From positions 248,001 to 312,000 of the forward strand of contig NZ_JABWRF020000004.1 in the NCBI RefSeq assembly GCF_014268805.2: a stretch of DNA of 64,000 bases, given 5' to 3'. How positions within the stretch are numbered: the first letter of the stretch is position 1; each line of letters starts with the position of its first letter. Below, one piece after another: positions 8,846 through 17,052 of the stretch. Under the pieces are notes generated by a model that was given only the letters and a program-made list of their open reading frames with translations, was not told where the DNA came from and did no database searches. Source of the DNA: Pseudomonas farsensis (GTDB taxonomy: Bacteria; Pseudomonadota; Gammaproteobacteria; Pseudomonadales; Pseudomonadaceae). The translations under genes were made by a program, and so were the position numbers.

Positions 8846-10405
8846 TCAGTAGTGGGCCAATTGGCTTTGCTTGACCAGGTCCTCGTACAGGCGCGCGTAG
8901 GGTTCCACCGCCTGGCACCAGTTGAATGGCTGGGTCATCGACAGGCAGCGCATGGCGTTGAGCAGGTCTTTGTTGTCGAACACGTTGAAGGCACGGCTCA
9001 GGGCTTCGCGGTAGCTCTGCAGGGTGGAGTCGTTGAACAGAAAACCCGTGACCCCGTTCTCGATGGTGTCGGCCAGCCCACCGGTATTGCGCGCCACCGG
9101 CAGCGAGCCGAAGCGCTGGGCGTACATCTGACTCAGCCCGCAAGGCTCGTAGCGCGAGGGCATCAGCAGGAAGTCGGAGCCTGCGAACATGCGGCGGGCA
9201 TCGGTTTCGTTGAAGCCAATGCGTACGCCAATGCGCCCTGGGTGACGTAGCGCCAGCTCACGCATGGCCTGTTCTTCTTCCGGCTCGCCGCGGCCGATAA
9301 TCGCGATCTGGCCGCCTTTTTCGACGATATAGTCGGCAACGCCCAAAGTCAGGTCCAGGCCTTTCTGGTAGACCAGCCGCGAGACCACGGCAAACAGCGG
9401 GCCTTCGGACGGCTCAAGGCCGAACAATTCACGCACCTGGGTGGCGTTGCGCGCCTTGCCTTCCCAGTCGTTGATGCTGAAGTTGTGGTGCAGGTGCTGG
9501 TCAGTGGCCGCATCCCAGCTTTCGTCGATGCCGTTGGGGATACCGCCCAGCAGGCCCTGCTGGGCCTTGCTGGCCAGGAAACCGTCGAGGCCGCAGCCAA
9601 ACTCAGGCGTGGTGATTTCGCGGGCGTAAGTAGCGCTCACCGTGGTGATATGGCTGGAGTAAGCGAGCCCGGCCTTGAGGAACGACAGCTTGCCGTAGAA
9701 CTCCATGCCTTCCTGCTGCATGGCGTGTTCGGGGATCGCCAGCTCCGGGCTGCAGCCGCGGGCATACACGCCCTGGTAGGCCAGGTTGTGGATGGTGAAC
9801 AAGGTCGGGGTGCTCAGGCCGCGCCAGTGCATGTAGGCCGGGGCCAGGCCGGCTGGCCAGTCGTGGGCGTGCACCAGCTCCGGGCGCCAGTGGGCCATGC
9901 CTTCACCGGCGGCCATTTCGGCGGCTGCAAGGCCCAGGCGGGCGAAGCGGATATGGTTGTCCGGCCAGTCGCGGCCGTTGTTGGCGCCGTAAGGGGTGCC
10001 TTCGCGCTGGTACAGCTCGGGGCAGACAAGAACGTAGATCACCAGGCCGTCGGGCAGGTCCATGCGCCCGATCTTGCACGGCGGCAGTGCTGCATGGCCA
10101 CCTAGCTCACCGACGATATGGATCGGGTTGTCGCTGTCCATCACCTGCGGGTACCCGGGGATCAGCACGCGCACGTCGTGCAGGTGGGCCAGGGCGCGTG
10201 GCAGGGCAGCGGACACGTCGCCCAGGCCCCCGGTCTTGACCAGGTCGGCGATTTCCGAGGTGACGAACAGGACCTTGCGCTTGTTCGGGTTTTGCTGGCG
10301 CTGGGCGCCGGGTGCCTTGACTGCCGGTGCGAGGCTGGCAGGCAGCGGCTCGCGGTTATCCGGTTTGAATGACTCTACGTGAGGCTCGACAGCGGCACTG
10401 ATCAT
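8846..10405 (-). CDS. glgA: Glycogen synthase GlgA
   Basis: Elongates alpha-1,4-glucan from ADP-glucose (EC 2.4.1.21, GT5). 519 residues. The ADP-glucose-binding motif KTGGLGD occupies residues 57-63, and the C-terminal Rossmann half has MPSRYEPCGLSQMYAQRFGSLPVARNTGGLADTI. About 43 residues precede the usual KVLFVTSE start, a polar extension not found in E. coli GlgA, which begins close to this motif. Start ATG 10405 has GGAG 6 nt upstream. It is the promoter-proximal gene of the operon treZ-malQ-treY-DUF2934-glgX. An ADP-glucose pyrophosphorylase is not in the window. Confidence 0.96.
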   Translation of the reverse strand: MISAAVEPHVESFKPDNREPLPASLAPAVKAPGAQRQQNPNKRKVLFVTSEIADLVKTGGLGDVSAALPRALAHLHDVRVLIPGYPQVMDSDNPIHIVGELGGHAALPPCKIGRMDLPDGLVIYVLVCPELYQREGTPYGANNGRDWPDNHIRFARLGLAAAEMAAGEGMAHWRPELVHAHDWPAGLAPAYMHWRGLSTPTLFTIHNLAYQGVYARGCSPELAIPEHAMQQEGMEFYGKLSFLKAGLAYSSHITTVSATYAREITTPEFGCGLDGFLASKAQQGLLGGIPNGIDESWDAATDQHLHHNFSINDWEGKARNATQVRELFGLEPSEGPLFAVVSRLVYQKGLDLTLGVADYIVEKGGQIAIIGRGEPEEEQAMRELALRHPGRIGVRIGFNETDARRMFAGSDFLLMPSRYEPCGLSQMYAQRFGSLPVARNTGGLADTIENGVTGFLFNDSTLQSYREALSRAFNVFDNKDLLNAMRCLSMTQPFNWCQAVEPYARLYEDLVKQSQLAHY

Positions 10406-10706
10406 ACTTCTCTCCGTCCCTTGTTCGCGGGTGCTTTACGTTGGCTCGTGGTGACTCTCTCTGTTATCGGTGTTGCGTCTTCGTAGTGCGTTCCTTGCCC
10501 CATATTTGTGCGCACAAGCACTGCACGCCTGGCACTCCGGCCAAAGACGTGTGGACTGGTTGGGGTGGGTGGGCCGTGCGCAAGGATGTCCTTTGCATTG
10601 GCCTACTTAGTTCCTGACCTGCCCGCATTTCGGAAAGTTCGACTTATTTTCGTCACTTCTGACCGAGCAAGACGCGGGCCGAAATTGCAGTGTAGGAGAG
10701 GAAATA
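10406..10706. other. Non-coding region upstream of glgA
   Basis: About 300 bp between the glgA start and a terminator for the next minus-strand gene. It must hold the promoter of the glycogen/trehalose operon, but I could not identify convincing -35/-10 elements. No open frame in it has protein-like composition. Confidence 0.4.
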
Positions 10707-10750
10707 CAAAAAAAGTGACCAGCGGGTCATGTTTGTGCTGACCGCTGGTC
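10707..10750 (-). terminator. Rho-independent terminator of the NTF2-like gene
   Basis: On the minus strand an imperfect stem (GACCAGCGGTCA pairing with TGACCCGCTGGTC, one bulged base, 9-nt loop) is followed directly by a T run, seen on the plus strand as A7 at 10708-10714. It lies downstream of the minus-strand gene at 10897-11355 and would insulate the glgA promoter from it. Confidence 0.75.
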
Positions 10751-10814
10751 TGCGCAAACGTTGGCGGGGCAGGAGGGCGCTACGGGGGAGGTGCGATGGT
10801 GATGAGTGGGCTTG

Positions 10815-10846
10815 CCCCACACTGGGCTGCGTAGCAGCCCGTGGGG
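10815..10846. repeat. REP-like hairpin
   Basis: The arms CCCCAC/GTGGGG enclose a second perfect stem GGGCTGC-gta-GCAGCCC. The inner stem matches the hairpin portion of the REP copies at 1926-1962 and 16643-16755. It lies between the NTF2-like gene and its terminator, so it may stabilise the 3' end of that mRNA. Confidence 0.6.
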
Positions 10847-10896
10847 CCATCCCTTCCAAAACGATGCCGGAAAAGATGGTTTGGCTTATGTCTGAA

Positions 10897-11355
10897 TCAA
10901 CCCTGCGGTTGCAGCGAGGAGTGGTGCTGGCTGATCAGCCAGCGCTGGCCATCCCAGCGGTAGGTAAAGGTATAACGCGCTGCGACTTTTTGACCGGTGG
11001 CAGCAAACTCGAAGGTATAAAGGCCAGCGGCGGTGGCCTCGTTGCAGCCGGTTTGCACTTCGTGGGTATCGAGCTTGCCGCTAGGGCCGTCGCGCAGGAA
11101 TTTCTCGAAGTAAGCCAGGCGGTCATCGTGGGTCAGTCGCGGGACTGGCGAGAGCGTGGGCAGCAGCACCGCGTCCTTGCTGTAAAGTTGGGCGACCTGG
11201 GCGGGGTCGCCGCTTAGCAGGCCGGCGTTCCACTGGTCGAACAGCACGAGCATTTCTGCCGCGCTGCTGGTTCGGCATTGCGAAAGGCTGGCCTGGGCGT
11301 GCAAGGCGGGGGCTGAAAGCAGAGCGAGGGTGACGGCAAGTGTTGCGCGTTTCAT
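10897..11355 (-). CDS. Secreted SnoaL/DUF4440-type NTF2-fold protein
   Basis: 152 residues with a clear N-terminal signal peptide (MKRATLAVTLALLSAPALHAQA). The mature part has the pattern of SgcJ/EcaC or CaMKII-association-domain proteins: a helical start (LFDQWNAGLLSGDPAQVAQLYSKDAVLLPTL), a middle block and a terminal beta strand (ARYTFTYRWDGQRWLISQHHSS). The fold is a cone with a pocket that can be enzymatic or ligand-binding; the substrate is unknown. Two cysteines (mature Cys in SQCRTSS and the VQTGCNEA Cys) could form a disulfide in the periplasm. The ribosome site is weak. It stands as a single gene, with a terminator about 150 nt downstream. Confidence 0.8.
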   Translation of the reverse strand: MKRATLAVTLALLSAPALHAQASLSQCRTSSAAEMLVLFDQWNAGLLSGDPAQVAQLYSKDAVLLPTLSPVPRLTHDDRLAYFEKFLRDGPSGKLDTHEVQTGCNEATAAGLYTFEFAATGQKVAARYTFTYRWDGQRWLISQHHSSLQPQG

Positions 11356-11447
11356 CGAAGGGGCCTGTGGCGACGCAGGTGCCGGGGTGGCCCTGCAAGG
11401 CGGCCCACTCTAGGAGCACTACCACAGGCGTCGTATAAGAAAAGGCC

Positions 11448-11615
11448 TTAAACGCTGTCAGATTTGCCTGCACTGCTTGTCTGATTCAACAGCAGATTCA
11501 ATTGCGCGAGTTGCTGGCGCAACTGGTCGCGTTCGTCTTTCAATTGGCGCAGTTCGTCACGACGAATAGTGACGTAGAGGGTCTGGGTGGGGGTGGATGG
11601 CATCAGAGTACCCAT
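11448..11615 (-). CDS. Small coiled-coil protein, unknown function
   Basis: 55 residues starting MGTLMPSTPTQTLYV. I chose ATG 11615 because GAGG lies 7 nt upstream; longer in-frame starts up to 11789 lack a site and read into the gnd leader. The central stretch RRDELRQLKDERDQLRQQLAQLNLLLNQ has a heptad pattern with leucines typical of a short coiled coil or leucine zipper. No family recognised. It is divergent from gnd across about 200 bp, so the two may share a control region. Confidence 0.6.
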   Translation of the reverse strand: MGTLMPSTPTQTLYVTIRRDELRQLKDERDQLRQQLAQLNLLLNQTSSAGKSDSV

Positions 11616-11812
11616 GAGTACACCTCGCATTCTGGCTGGTGACAATTGAAAGCGTAGTCGCTTTATGCGGGCGCATTCTGAATTCTTTCCACATTGATTG
11701 GAACTTTTTTGTTTATGGTGGTCGCGCCGTTCGTCGGTGAACCCTCGGGCGGCGCGCTGGACTAATCTGAAATGCTTCAACGATGTCATCCATTTTTACC
11801 GGGAGTCGCCAC

Positions 11813-12796
11813 ATGCAACTGGGAATCGTCGGGCTGGGCCGCATGGGCGGCAATATCGCAAGGCGGCTGATGCGCGCCGGCCACCGCACCGTGGTGCATG
11901 ATCGCAGCCGCGAGGCGGTCACGGTTCTTGAGGGCGAAGGTGCCCAAGGCGCCCACGACCTCGGCGCGCTGGTCCAAAAGCTCAAGGCGCCGCGCGCGGT
12001 GTGGGTGATGCTGCCGGCAGGCGAGGCCACCGAACAGACCATCGCGCAACTGGCCGACCTGCTCGAGCCTGGGGATGCCATCATCGATGGCGGCAACACC
12101 TTCTATAAGGACGACATGCGCCGCGCTACCGAACTTGCCCAGCGTGGCCTGCATTACCTCGATGTCGGCACCTCGGGCGGGGTATGGGGCCTGGATCGCG
12201 GCTATTGCATGATGATCGGCGGCGACAAATCGGTGTTCGAACGCCTGGAACCATTGTTCAAGGCGCTGGCGCCGGGTGTTGGCGACATTCCACGGACCCA
12301 AGGTCTCAGCGGTGAACACCAGCGCGCCGAACATGGCTACATTCATGCCGGCCCGCCAGGAGCCGGGCATTACGTGAAAATGGTTCACAACGGTATCGAG
12401 TACGGCCTGATGCAAGCCTACGCCGAAGGCTTCGACCTGCTGCGCAGCAAAGGTGGCCCTGAGTTGCCGCCAGAGCAGCGTTTTGATTTGAACGTCGCCG
12501 AAATTGCCGAAGTATGGCGGCGCGGCAGCGTGGTCACCTCGTGGCTGCTCGACCTCACCGCCGATGCGTTGGTGGCCGACCCGCAACTGGCGGCGTTCAG
12601 TGGCTCGGTGTCCGACAGCGGCGAAGGCCGTTGGACCATCGATGCTGCCGTCGAGCAGGCGGTGCCGGTGCCGGTACTGTCCAGCGCCTTGTTTGCGCGT
12701 TTCCGTTCGCGCCAGCAGCAAGGCACCTTCGGTGACAAGGTGCTGTCCGCCATGCGCCTGGGCTTCGGTGGTCATGTGGAGAAAAAAGGCCAATGA
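11813..12796 (+). CDS. gnd: 6-phosphogluconate dehydrogenase, decarboxylating (short GndA/YqeC type)
   Basis: Oxidatively decarboxylates 6-phosphogluconate to ribulose-5-phosphate. 327 residues, the short form (about 300-330) rather than the 470-residue E. coli Gnd; short forms are often NAD-preferring. The nucleotide-binding motif GIVGLGRMGGNIA is at residues 4-16, with an acidic Asp30 at the end of strand 2 followed by RSR, so the cofactor cannot be settled by eye. The catalytic segment GAGHYVKMVHNGIEYG gives Lys189 and Asn193. Start ATG 11813 (MQLGIVG) has GGGAG 7 nt upstream. The stop overlaps the zwf start by 4 nt, so the two enzymes are made together. Confidence 0.95.
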   Translation: MQLGIVGLGRMGGNIARRLMRAGHRTVVHDRSREAVTVLEGEGAQGAHDLGALVQKLKAPRAVWVMLPAGEATEQTIAQLADLLEPGDAIIDGGNTFYKDDMRRATELAQRGLHYLDVGTSGGVWGLDRGYCMMIGGDKSVFERLEPLFKALAPGVGDIPRTQGLSGEHQRAEHGYIHAGPPGAGHYVKMVHNGIEYGLMQAYAEGFDLLRSKGGPELPPEQRFDLNVAEIAEVWRRGSVVTSWLLDLTADALVADPQLAAFSGSVSDSGEGRWTIDAAVEQAVPVPVLSSALFARFRSRQQQGTFGDKVLSAMRLGFGGHVEKKGQ

Positions 12797-14301
12797 CCGA
12801 AAAGAAGATACCGGCTGCACCGCCTTGCACGCTGTTTCTGTTCGGCGCCAACGGCGACTTGGTCAAGCGCCTGCTGATGCCGGCGCTATACAACTTGAGC
12901 CGCGACGGCTTGCTCGATCGCAATCTGCGAATTATCGGCGTTGACCACAACCCCGCCACGGCTGAAGAATTTGCCCAGCGCCTGCATGCCTTCATGCAAA
13001 CCCGCGACAAAGGCGGCGAGGGCGCGCCCAAGTCGCTCGACGATAAAATCTGGGCCCGGTTGGCCAAGCGCCTGGACTACCAGACCGGCGATTTCCTCGA
13101 CCCTGCAACCTATCAAGCCTTGGCCAAGCGGATCGACAAGACCAGCCACGGCAATGCCATTTTCTACCTGGCGACCTCGCCACGCTTCTTCCCTGAAGTG
13201 GCCCAGCGCCTTGGCGAGGCAGGCCTTCTGGACGAGACCGCTGGCGGCTTTCGCAGGGTGGTGGTGGAAAAGCCATTCGGCACCGATCTGGCCAGCGCCG
13301 AGGCGCTCAATGCCTGCCTGTTGAAGGTGATGAACGAGCGGCAGATCTACCGCATCGACCACTACCTGGGTAAGGAAACCGTGCAGAACATCCTCGTCAG
13401 CCGTTTCTCCAACGGCCTGTTCGAGTCATTCTGGAACAACCACTACATCGACCACGTACAAATCACCGCTGCCGAAACCGTCGGCGTCGAAACGCGCGGG
13501 GCGTTTTACGACAACACCGGCGCCCTGCGTGACATGGTGCCGAACCACCTGTTCCAACTGCTGGCGATGGTTGCCATGGAACCGCCTGCAGCATTCGGCG
13601 CCGATGCTGTGCGTGGCGAGAAAGCCAAGGTAATTGGTGCCATTCGCCCTTGGTCAAACAAGATGGCCCTGAAAAACTCGGTGCGCGGCCAGTACCTCAG
13701 CGCCAAGCAGGGCCGCAAGAAGCTCGCCGGCTACCGCGATGAGCCCAATGTCGCACCCGACAGCCAGACCGAAACCTATGTGGCGCTCAAGGTGATGATC
13801 GACAACTGGCGCTGGGCCGGGGTGCCGTTTTACCTGCGTACCGGCAAGCGCATGAGTGTGCGCGACACCGAAATCGCCATCTGTTTCAAGCCGGCGCCCT
13901 ATGCGCAGTTCCGCGAAAGCGAGTTGGAGCGGCCCAAGCCCAACTACCTGAAAATTCAGATCCAGCCCAACGAGGGCATGTGGTTCGACCTGCAGGCCAA
14001 GCGCCCCGGCCCTGAACTGGTGATGGAGAACGTCGAGTTGGGCTTTGCCTACAAGGACTTCTTCAAGATGACCCCGGCAACCGGTTACGAAACCTTGATC
14101 TACGACTGCCTGACCGGCGATCAGACCCTGTTCCAGCGCGCCGACAACATCGAGAACGGCTGGCGCGCTGTGCAGCCGTTTCTGGATGCCTGGGCCAGTG
14201 GTGCAGGCGAGGTGCATGGTTATGCCGCAGGCGAAGATGGCCCCGAAGCCGGCAACGAGCTGCTGAGCCGCGACAAGCGCGAGTGGCACAGGCTGAGCTG
14301 A
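12793..14301 (+). CDS. zwf: Glucose-6-phosphate 1-dehydrogenase Zwf
   Basis: Oxidises glucose-6-phosphate to 6-phosphogluconolactone (EC 1.1.1.49 or 1.1.1.363), feeding both the pentose-phosphate and Entner-Doudoroff routes. 502 residues, usual length. The coenzyme motif GANGDLVKR is at 18-26, the conserved VVEKPFG at 157-163 and the substrate-binding signature RIDHYLGKE at 187-195. It is coupled to gnd by an ATGA overlap. Pseudomonas genomes usually carry more than one zwf; this gnd-linked copy is the isoform next to the glycogen/trehalose operon. Confidence 0.96.
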   Translation: MTEKKIPAAPPCTLFLFGANGDLVKRLLMPALYNLSRDGLLDRNLRIIGVDHNPATAEEFAQRLHAFMQTRDKGGEGAPKSLDDKIWARLAKRLDYQTGDFLDPATYQALAKRIDKTSHGNAIFYLATSPRFFPEVAQRLGEAGLLDETAGGFRRVVVEKPFGTDLASAEALNACLLKVMNERQIYRIDHYLGKETVQNILVSRFSNGLFESFWNNHYIDHVQITAAETVGVETRGAFYDNTGALRDMVPNHLFQLLAMVAMEPPAAFGADAVRGEKAKVIGAIRPWSNKMALKNSVRGQYLSAKQGRKKLAGYRDEPNVAPDSQTETYVALKVMIDNWRWAGVPFYLRTGKRMSVRDTEIAICFKPAPYAQFRESELERPKPNYLKIQIQPNEGMWFDLQAKRPGPELVMENVELGFAYKDFFKMTPATGYETLIYDCLTGDQTLFQRADNIENGWRAVQPFLDAWASGAGEVHGYAAGEDGPEAGNELLSRDKREWHRLS

Positions 14302-14425
14302 CCAGGTGGGGCGGCAGAGCACGGCCGCATAAAGCCGTGCTTAGCTGCAAAAGCTGCTTCAAGCGGAACGACTGCGCCACCCCTGGCATCCAACCCTGCA
14401 AACCCGCTAACGCGCAGGAGCCCGG

Positions 14426-16222
14426 ATGCCAGCCCCTATCGAAGACTACGCCCTTATTGGCAACTGCCGCAGCGCCGCCCTGGTCAGCCGCGACGGCGCC
14501 ATCGACTGGCTGTGCCTGCCGCGTTTCGATGCCCCCGCAGTGTTCGCCGCCTTGCTGGGCAACGAAGACAACGGCCGCTGGCGCATCGCCCCAAGCGACG
14601 GCATCGAACAGTGCACGCGCCGCTACGTTGGCGACACGTTGGTCCTGGAAACCACTTGGGTCACCGCAACTGGCCGTGCCCGGGTGCTGGACTGTATGCC
14701 GGTGGGCGAGAGCAACGCAGTGCTGCGTGTGGTCGAAGGGCTGGCCGGAGAAACCGCATTCGAGATGGACCTGGTGCTGCGTTTCGACTACGGCCGCAGT
14801 GTGCCGTGGGTCGAAAAAATCGACCCGCTGACCCTGAGTGCGGTTGCCGGCCCCGACCGGCTGATCTTGCGCAGCACCTGCGCCACCCACGGCCAGGACC
14901 ATCACAGCGTGGCCCGCTTTCGCGTGGCTGCAGGTGAGCGCCAGGTGTTCAGCCTGTGCCACCAGGCCTCGCACCTGCCGGTGCAGCCAGGCTGCGACGC
15001 CGACCATGACCTTGAACAGACCCTCGAACACTGGCAAGCCTTCGCCGACCGCTGCCCGAATGTCGGCCCCTACACGGCCTTGGTGCGGCGCTCGCTGATC
15101 ACCTTGAAAGCGATGACCTATGCGCCCACCGGCGGCATGGTCGCGGCTGTCACCACCTCGCTGCCCGAGCGCGTGGGCGGTGAGCGCAACTGGGATTACC
15201 GCTACTGCTGGCTGCGCGATGCCACCATGACCCTGCTGGCGTTGATGAACCTGGGGTATTTCGACGAAGCCCAAGCGTGGCACGAATGGCTGTTGCGCTC
15301 GGTGGCCGGCAACCCCGAGCAGATGCAGATCATGTATGGCCTGGGGGGCGAGCGGGACCTCACCGAGTTCACCTTGCCCTGGCTTGCCGGCTATGAGCAT
15401 TCACAACCGGTGCGCGTCGGCAACGCTGCGGCCGATCAGCGCCAGCTGGATATCTACGGCGAGTTGGCCGACGCCATGGCCCAGGCGATCAAGGGCGGCC
15501 TGCCGCGCCATCCGCGCAGCGCCGCCATTGCCCGGGCCATCCTGCCGTACCTGGAGCGCATCTGGCGCGACCCGGATGAAGGCATCTGGGAGGTGCGCGG
15601 CCCGCGCCAGCATTTTGTGCATTCCAAGGTCATGGCCTGGGTAGCCTTCGACCGCTCGGCGAGCCTTGCCGAAACCACCGAAGAGGGCCGCGAGCGCGCT
15701 GCGCACTACCGCCAGGTGGCGGACCAGATCCACCGCGCAGTGTGCGAGCACGGGCTTGACGCCGAGGGCGACTATTTTGTCCAGGCCTACGGTTCCAGCG
15801 ATATGGACGCAAGCCTGCTGCAGATCGCCCTGACCGGCTTCCTGCCGGCCAGCGACCCGCGCTTTTTGCGCACCCTTGAGCAGATTGAACAGCGCCTGCT
15901 GCGCAATGGCCTGCTGCTGCGCTACGACAGTGACACCTGCACCGATGGCCTGACGGCGGGCGAGGGCACGTTCCTGGTCTGCTCGTTCTGGCTTGCCGAC
16001 GTCTATGTGCTGCTGGGCCGCCACGCCCAAGCCCAGGCGTTGTACGAGTCATTGACCGGGCTCTGCAATGACGTCGGCTTGCTGGCCGAGCAGTACGACC
16101 CGGCCGGCCAGCGCATGCTGGGTAACTTCCCCCAGGCGTTCAGCCATATCGGCATTATCAACACCGCGCTGAACCTGCACCGGGCGCAGTGCCCGGTGCG
16201 TGACAGGGCTGCGCTGCTCTGA
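14426..16222 (+). CDS. Glycoside hydrolase family 15 protein (glucoamylase/trehalase-like)
   Basis: 598 residues. The N-terminal beta-sandwich (IEDYALIGNCRSAALVSRDGAIDWLCLPRFDAPAVFAALL) and the (alpha/alpha)6 barrel are typical of the bacterial GH15 group that includes glucoamylases, glucodextranases and mycobacterial trehalases. Signature GERNWDYRYCWLRDA is near residue 252. The likely catalytic pair is Glu389 (GIWEVRGPRQHF) and Glu555 (LLAEQYDP). No signal peptide, so probably cytoplasmic. AGGAG lies 5 nt before the ATG. It follows zwf after 124 nt and may belong to the same transcript. With trehalose enzymes nearby, a trehalose- or maltodextrin-hydrolysing role is plausible but not shown by sequence. 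Confidence 0.9.
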   Translation: MPAPIEDYALIGNCRSAALVSRDGAIDWLCLPRFDAPAVFAALLGNEDNGRWRIAPSDGIEQCTRRYVGDTLVLETTWVTATGRARVLDCMPVGESNAVLRVVEGLAGETAFEMDLVLRFDYGRSVPWVEKIDPLTLSAVAGPDRLILRSTCATHGQDHHSVARFRVAAGERQVFSLCHQASHLPVQPGCDADHDLEQTLEHWQAFADRCPNVGPYTALVRRSLITLKAMTYAPTGGMVAAVTTSLPERVGGERNWDYRYCWLRDATMTLLALMNLGYFDEAQAWHEWLLRSVAGNPEQMQIMYGLGGERDLTEFTLPWLAGYEHSQPVRVGNAAADQRQLDIYGELADAMAQAIKGGLPRHPRSAAIARAILPYLERIWRDPDEGIWEVRGPRQHFVHSKVMAWVAFDRSASLAETTEEGRERAAHYRQVADQIHRAVCEHGLDAEGDYFVQAYGSSDMDASLLQIALTGFLPASDPRFLRTLEQIEQRLLRNGLLLRYDSDTCTDGLTAGEGTFLVCSFWLADVYVLLGRHAQAQALYESLTGLCNDVGLLAEQYDPAGQRMLGNFPQAFSHIGIINTALNLHRAQCPVRDRAALL

Positions 16223-16287
16223 CGAAGGCTCTGCCATGTCATGATGCCAAGCCCGCGTTTCAGCGCTCCCAGACAAGGACCAACCCA

Positions 16288-16479
16288 ATGCCCTCGATCC
16301 CTCCCGACGGCCTGCCAGTGTATCGCCTGATAACCGGCAAGGATGATGCGAGCTTCTGCTGGCGCATCAGCGAACAGCTTGCGCTGGGCTATCAGTTGTA
16401 TGGCTCGCCCAGTGTCACCTTCGACGCGACGCTTGGCCATGTGATTGCCGCCCAAGCGCTGATCTGGCCGCGCGACTGA
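16288..16479 (+). CDS. DUF1737 domain protein
   Basis: 63 residues, essentially one DUF1737 domain: YRLITGKDDASFCWRISEQLALGYQLYGSPSVTFD followed by VIAAQALIW. This small family of unknown function typically ends with a conserved Q-A-x-IW motif, which is present. AAGGA lies 8 nt upstream of the ATG. It follows the GH15 gene at 65 nt in the same direction and is probably the end of that transcript. Confidence 0.88.
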   Translation: MPSIPPDGLPVYRLITGKDDASFCWRISEQLALGYQLYGSPSVTFDATLGHVIAAQALIWPRD

Positions 16480-16642
16480 TCATTGATCAGACTCGCTCGA
16501 TCGACGCCTGTGAAGACGTGGAGCCGGGCTTGCAACGTGATGAGGCCAGCAGGCCGAGCTGAGTTGGCCGATCTGACGCTATCGCGGGTCAAACCCACGG
16601 AATGTGGCTTGTCGCTATATCGGTGCCGTTTTACGCGGTCAG

Positions 16643-16755
16643 TGTGGGAGCGGCCTTGTGTCGCGATGGGCTGCGAAGCAGCCCCAGCGATTCTGGTGGG
16701 TGCACAGATCCTGGGGCTGCTTCGCAGCCCATCGCGACACAAGGCCGCTCCTACA
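16643..16755. repeat. Long inverted REP pair
   Basis: Two arms of 44 nt (16643-16686 and 16712-16755) are inverted copies with one mismatch, separated by 25 nt. Each arm contains GGCCTTGTGTCGCGATGGG plus its own inner hairpin (GGGCTGC-gaa-GCAGCCC). It is the best-preserved REP element in the window and lies 3' of the DUF1737 gene. Confidence 0.9.
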
Positions 16756-17052
16756 TAATCAAAAGCGACTTGCCCGAAACCATAGAATCTCCCACGTTGC
16801 CCAGTTCTCTGAGCGACAGCGCAGCCCGGAAGAGCTGGGCGATCTCCCACAGGGATCTGAGCGCTCGGCGCGGTCTTTGGAGGCGCTGGCGACAGCCTGC
16901 AATGAGGCCAGTACAAGCTTGCGCAAAACCATAGAATCCCCCACGCAGATGTTCAGCAGCATCTGCCCCCGTGCAAGCCTTTCCGTCTCCCTCTCGGACA
17001 CCCGTGCGGGGCACTATGACGGCATTGTCCTGATGCCGGATCTGTCCCGCCC
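16756..17052. other. Non-coding stretch with a short direct repeat
   Basis: About 300 bp before the AraC gene. It contains the 20-mer AAACCATAGAATCTCCCACG at 16777-16796, repeated with one change at 16926-16945, exactly 149 nt apart. The minus strand has open frames of 80-87 codons here, but they have no ribosome site and no family resemblance. I regard it as upstream sequence of the regulator, possibly with remnants of a duplicated element. Confidence 0.45.

Noticed and set aside
16751..17014. 80-87-codon minus-strand frames upstream of the AraC gene
   Set aside because: No ribosome site, no family resemblance, and they overlap a REP arm and a short direct repeat.
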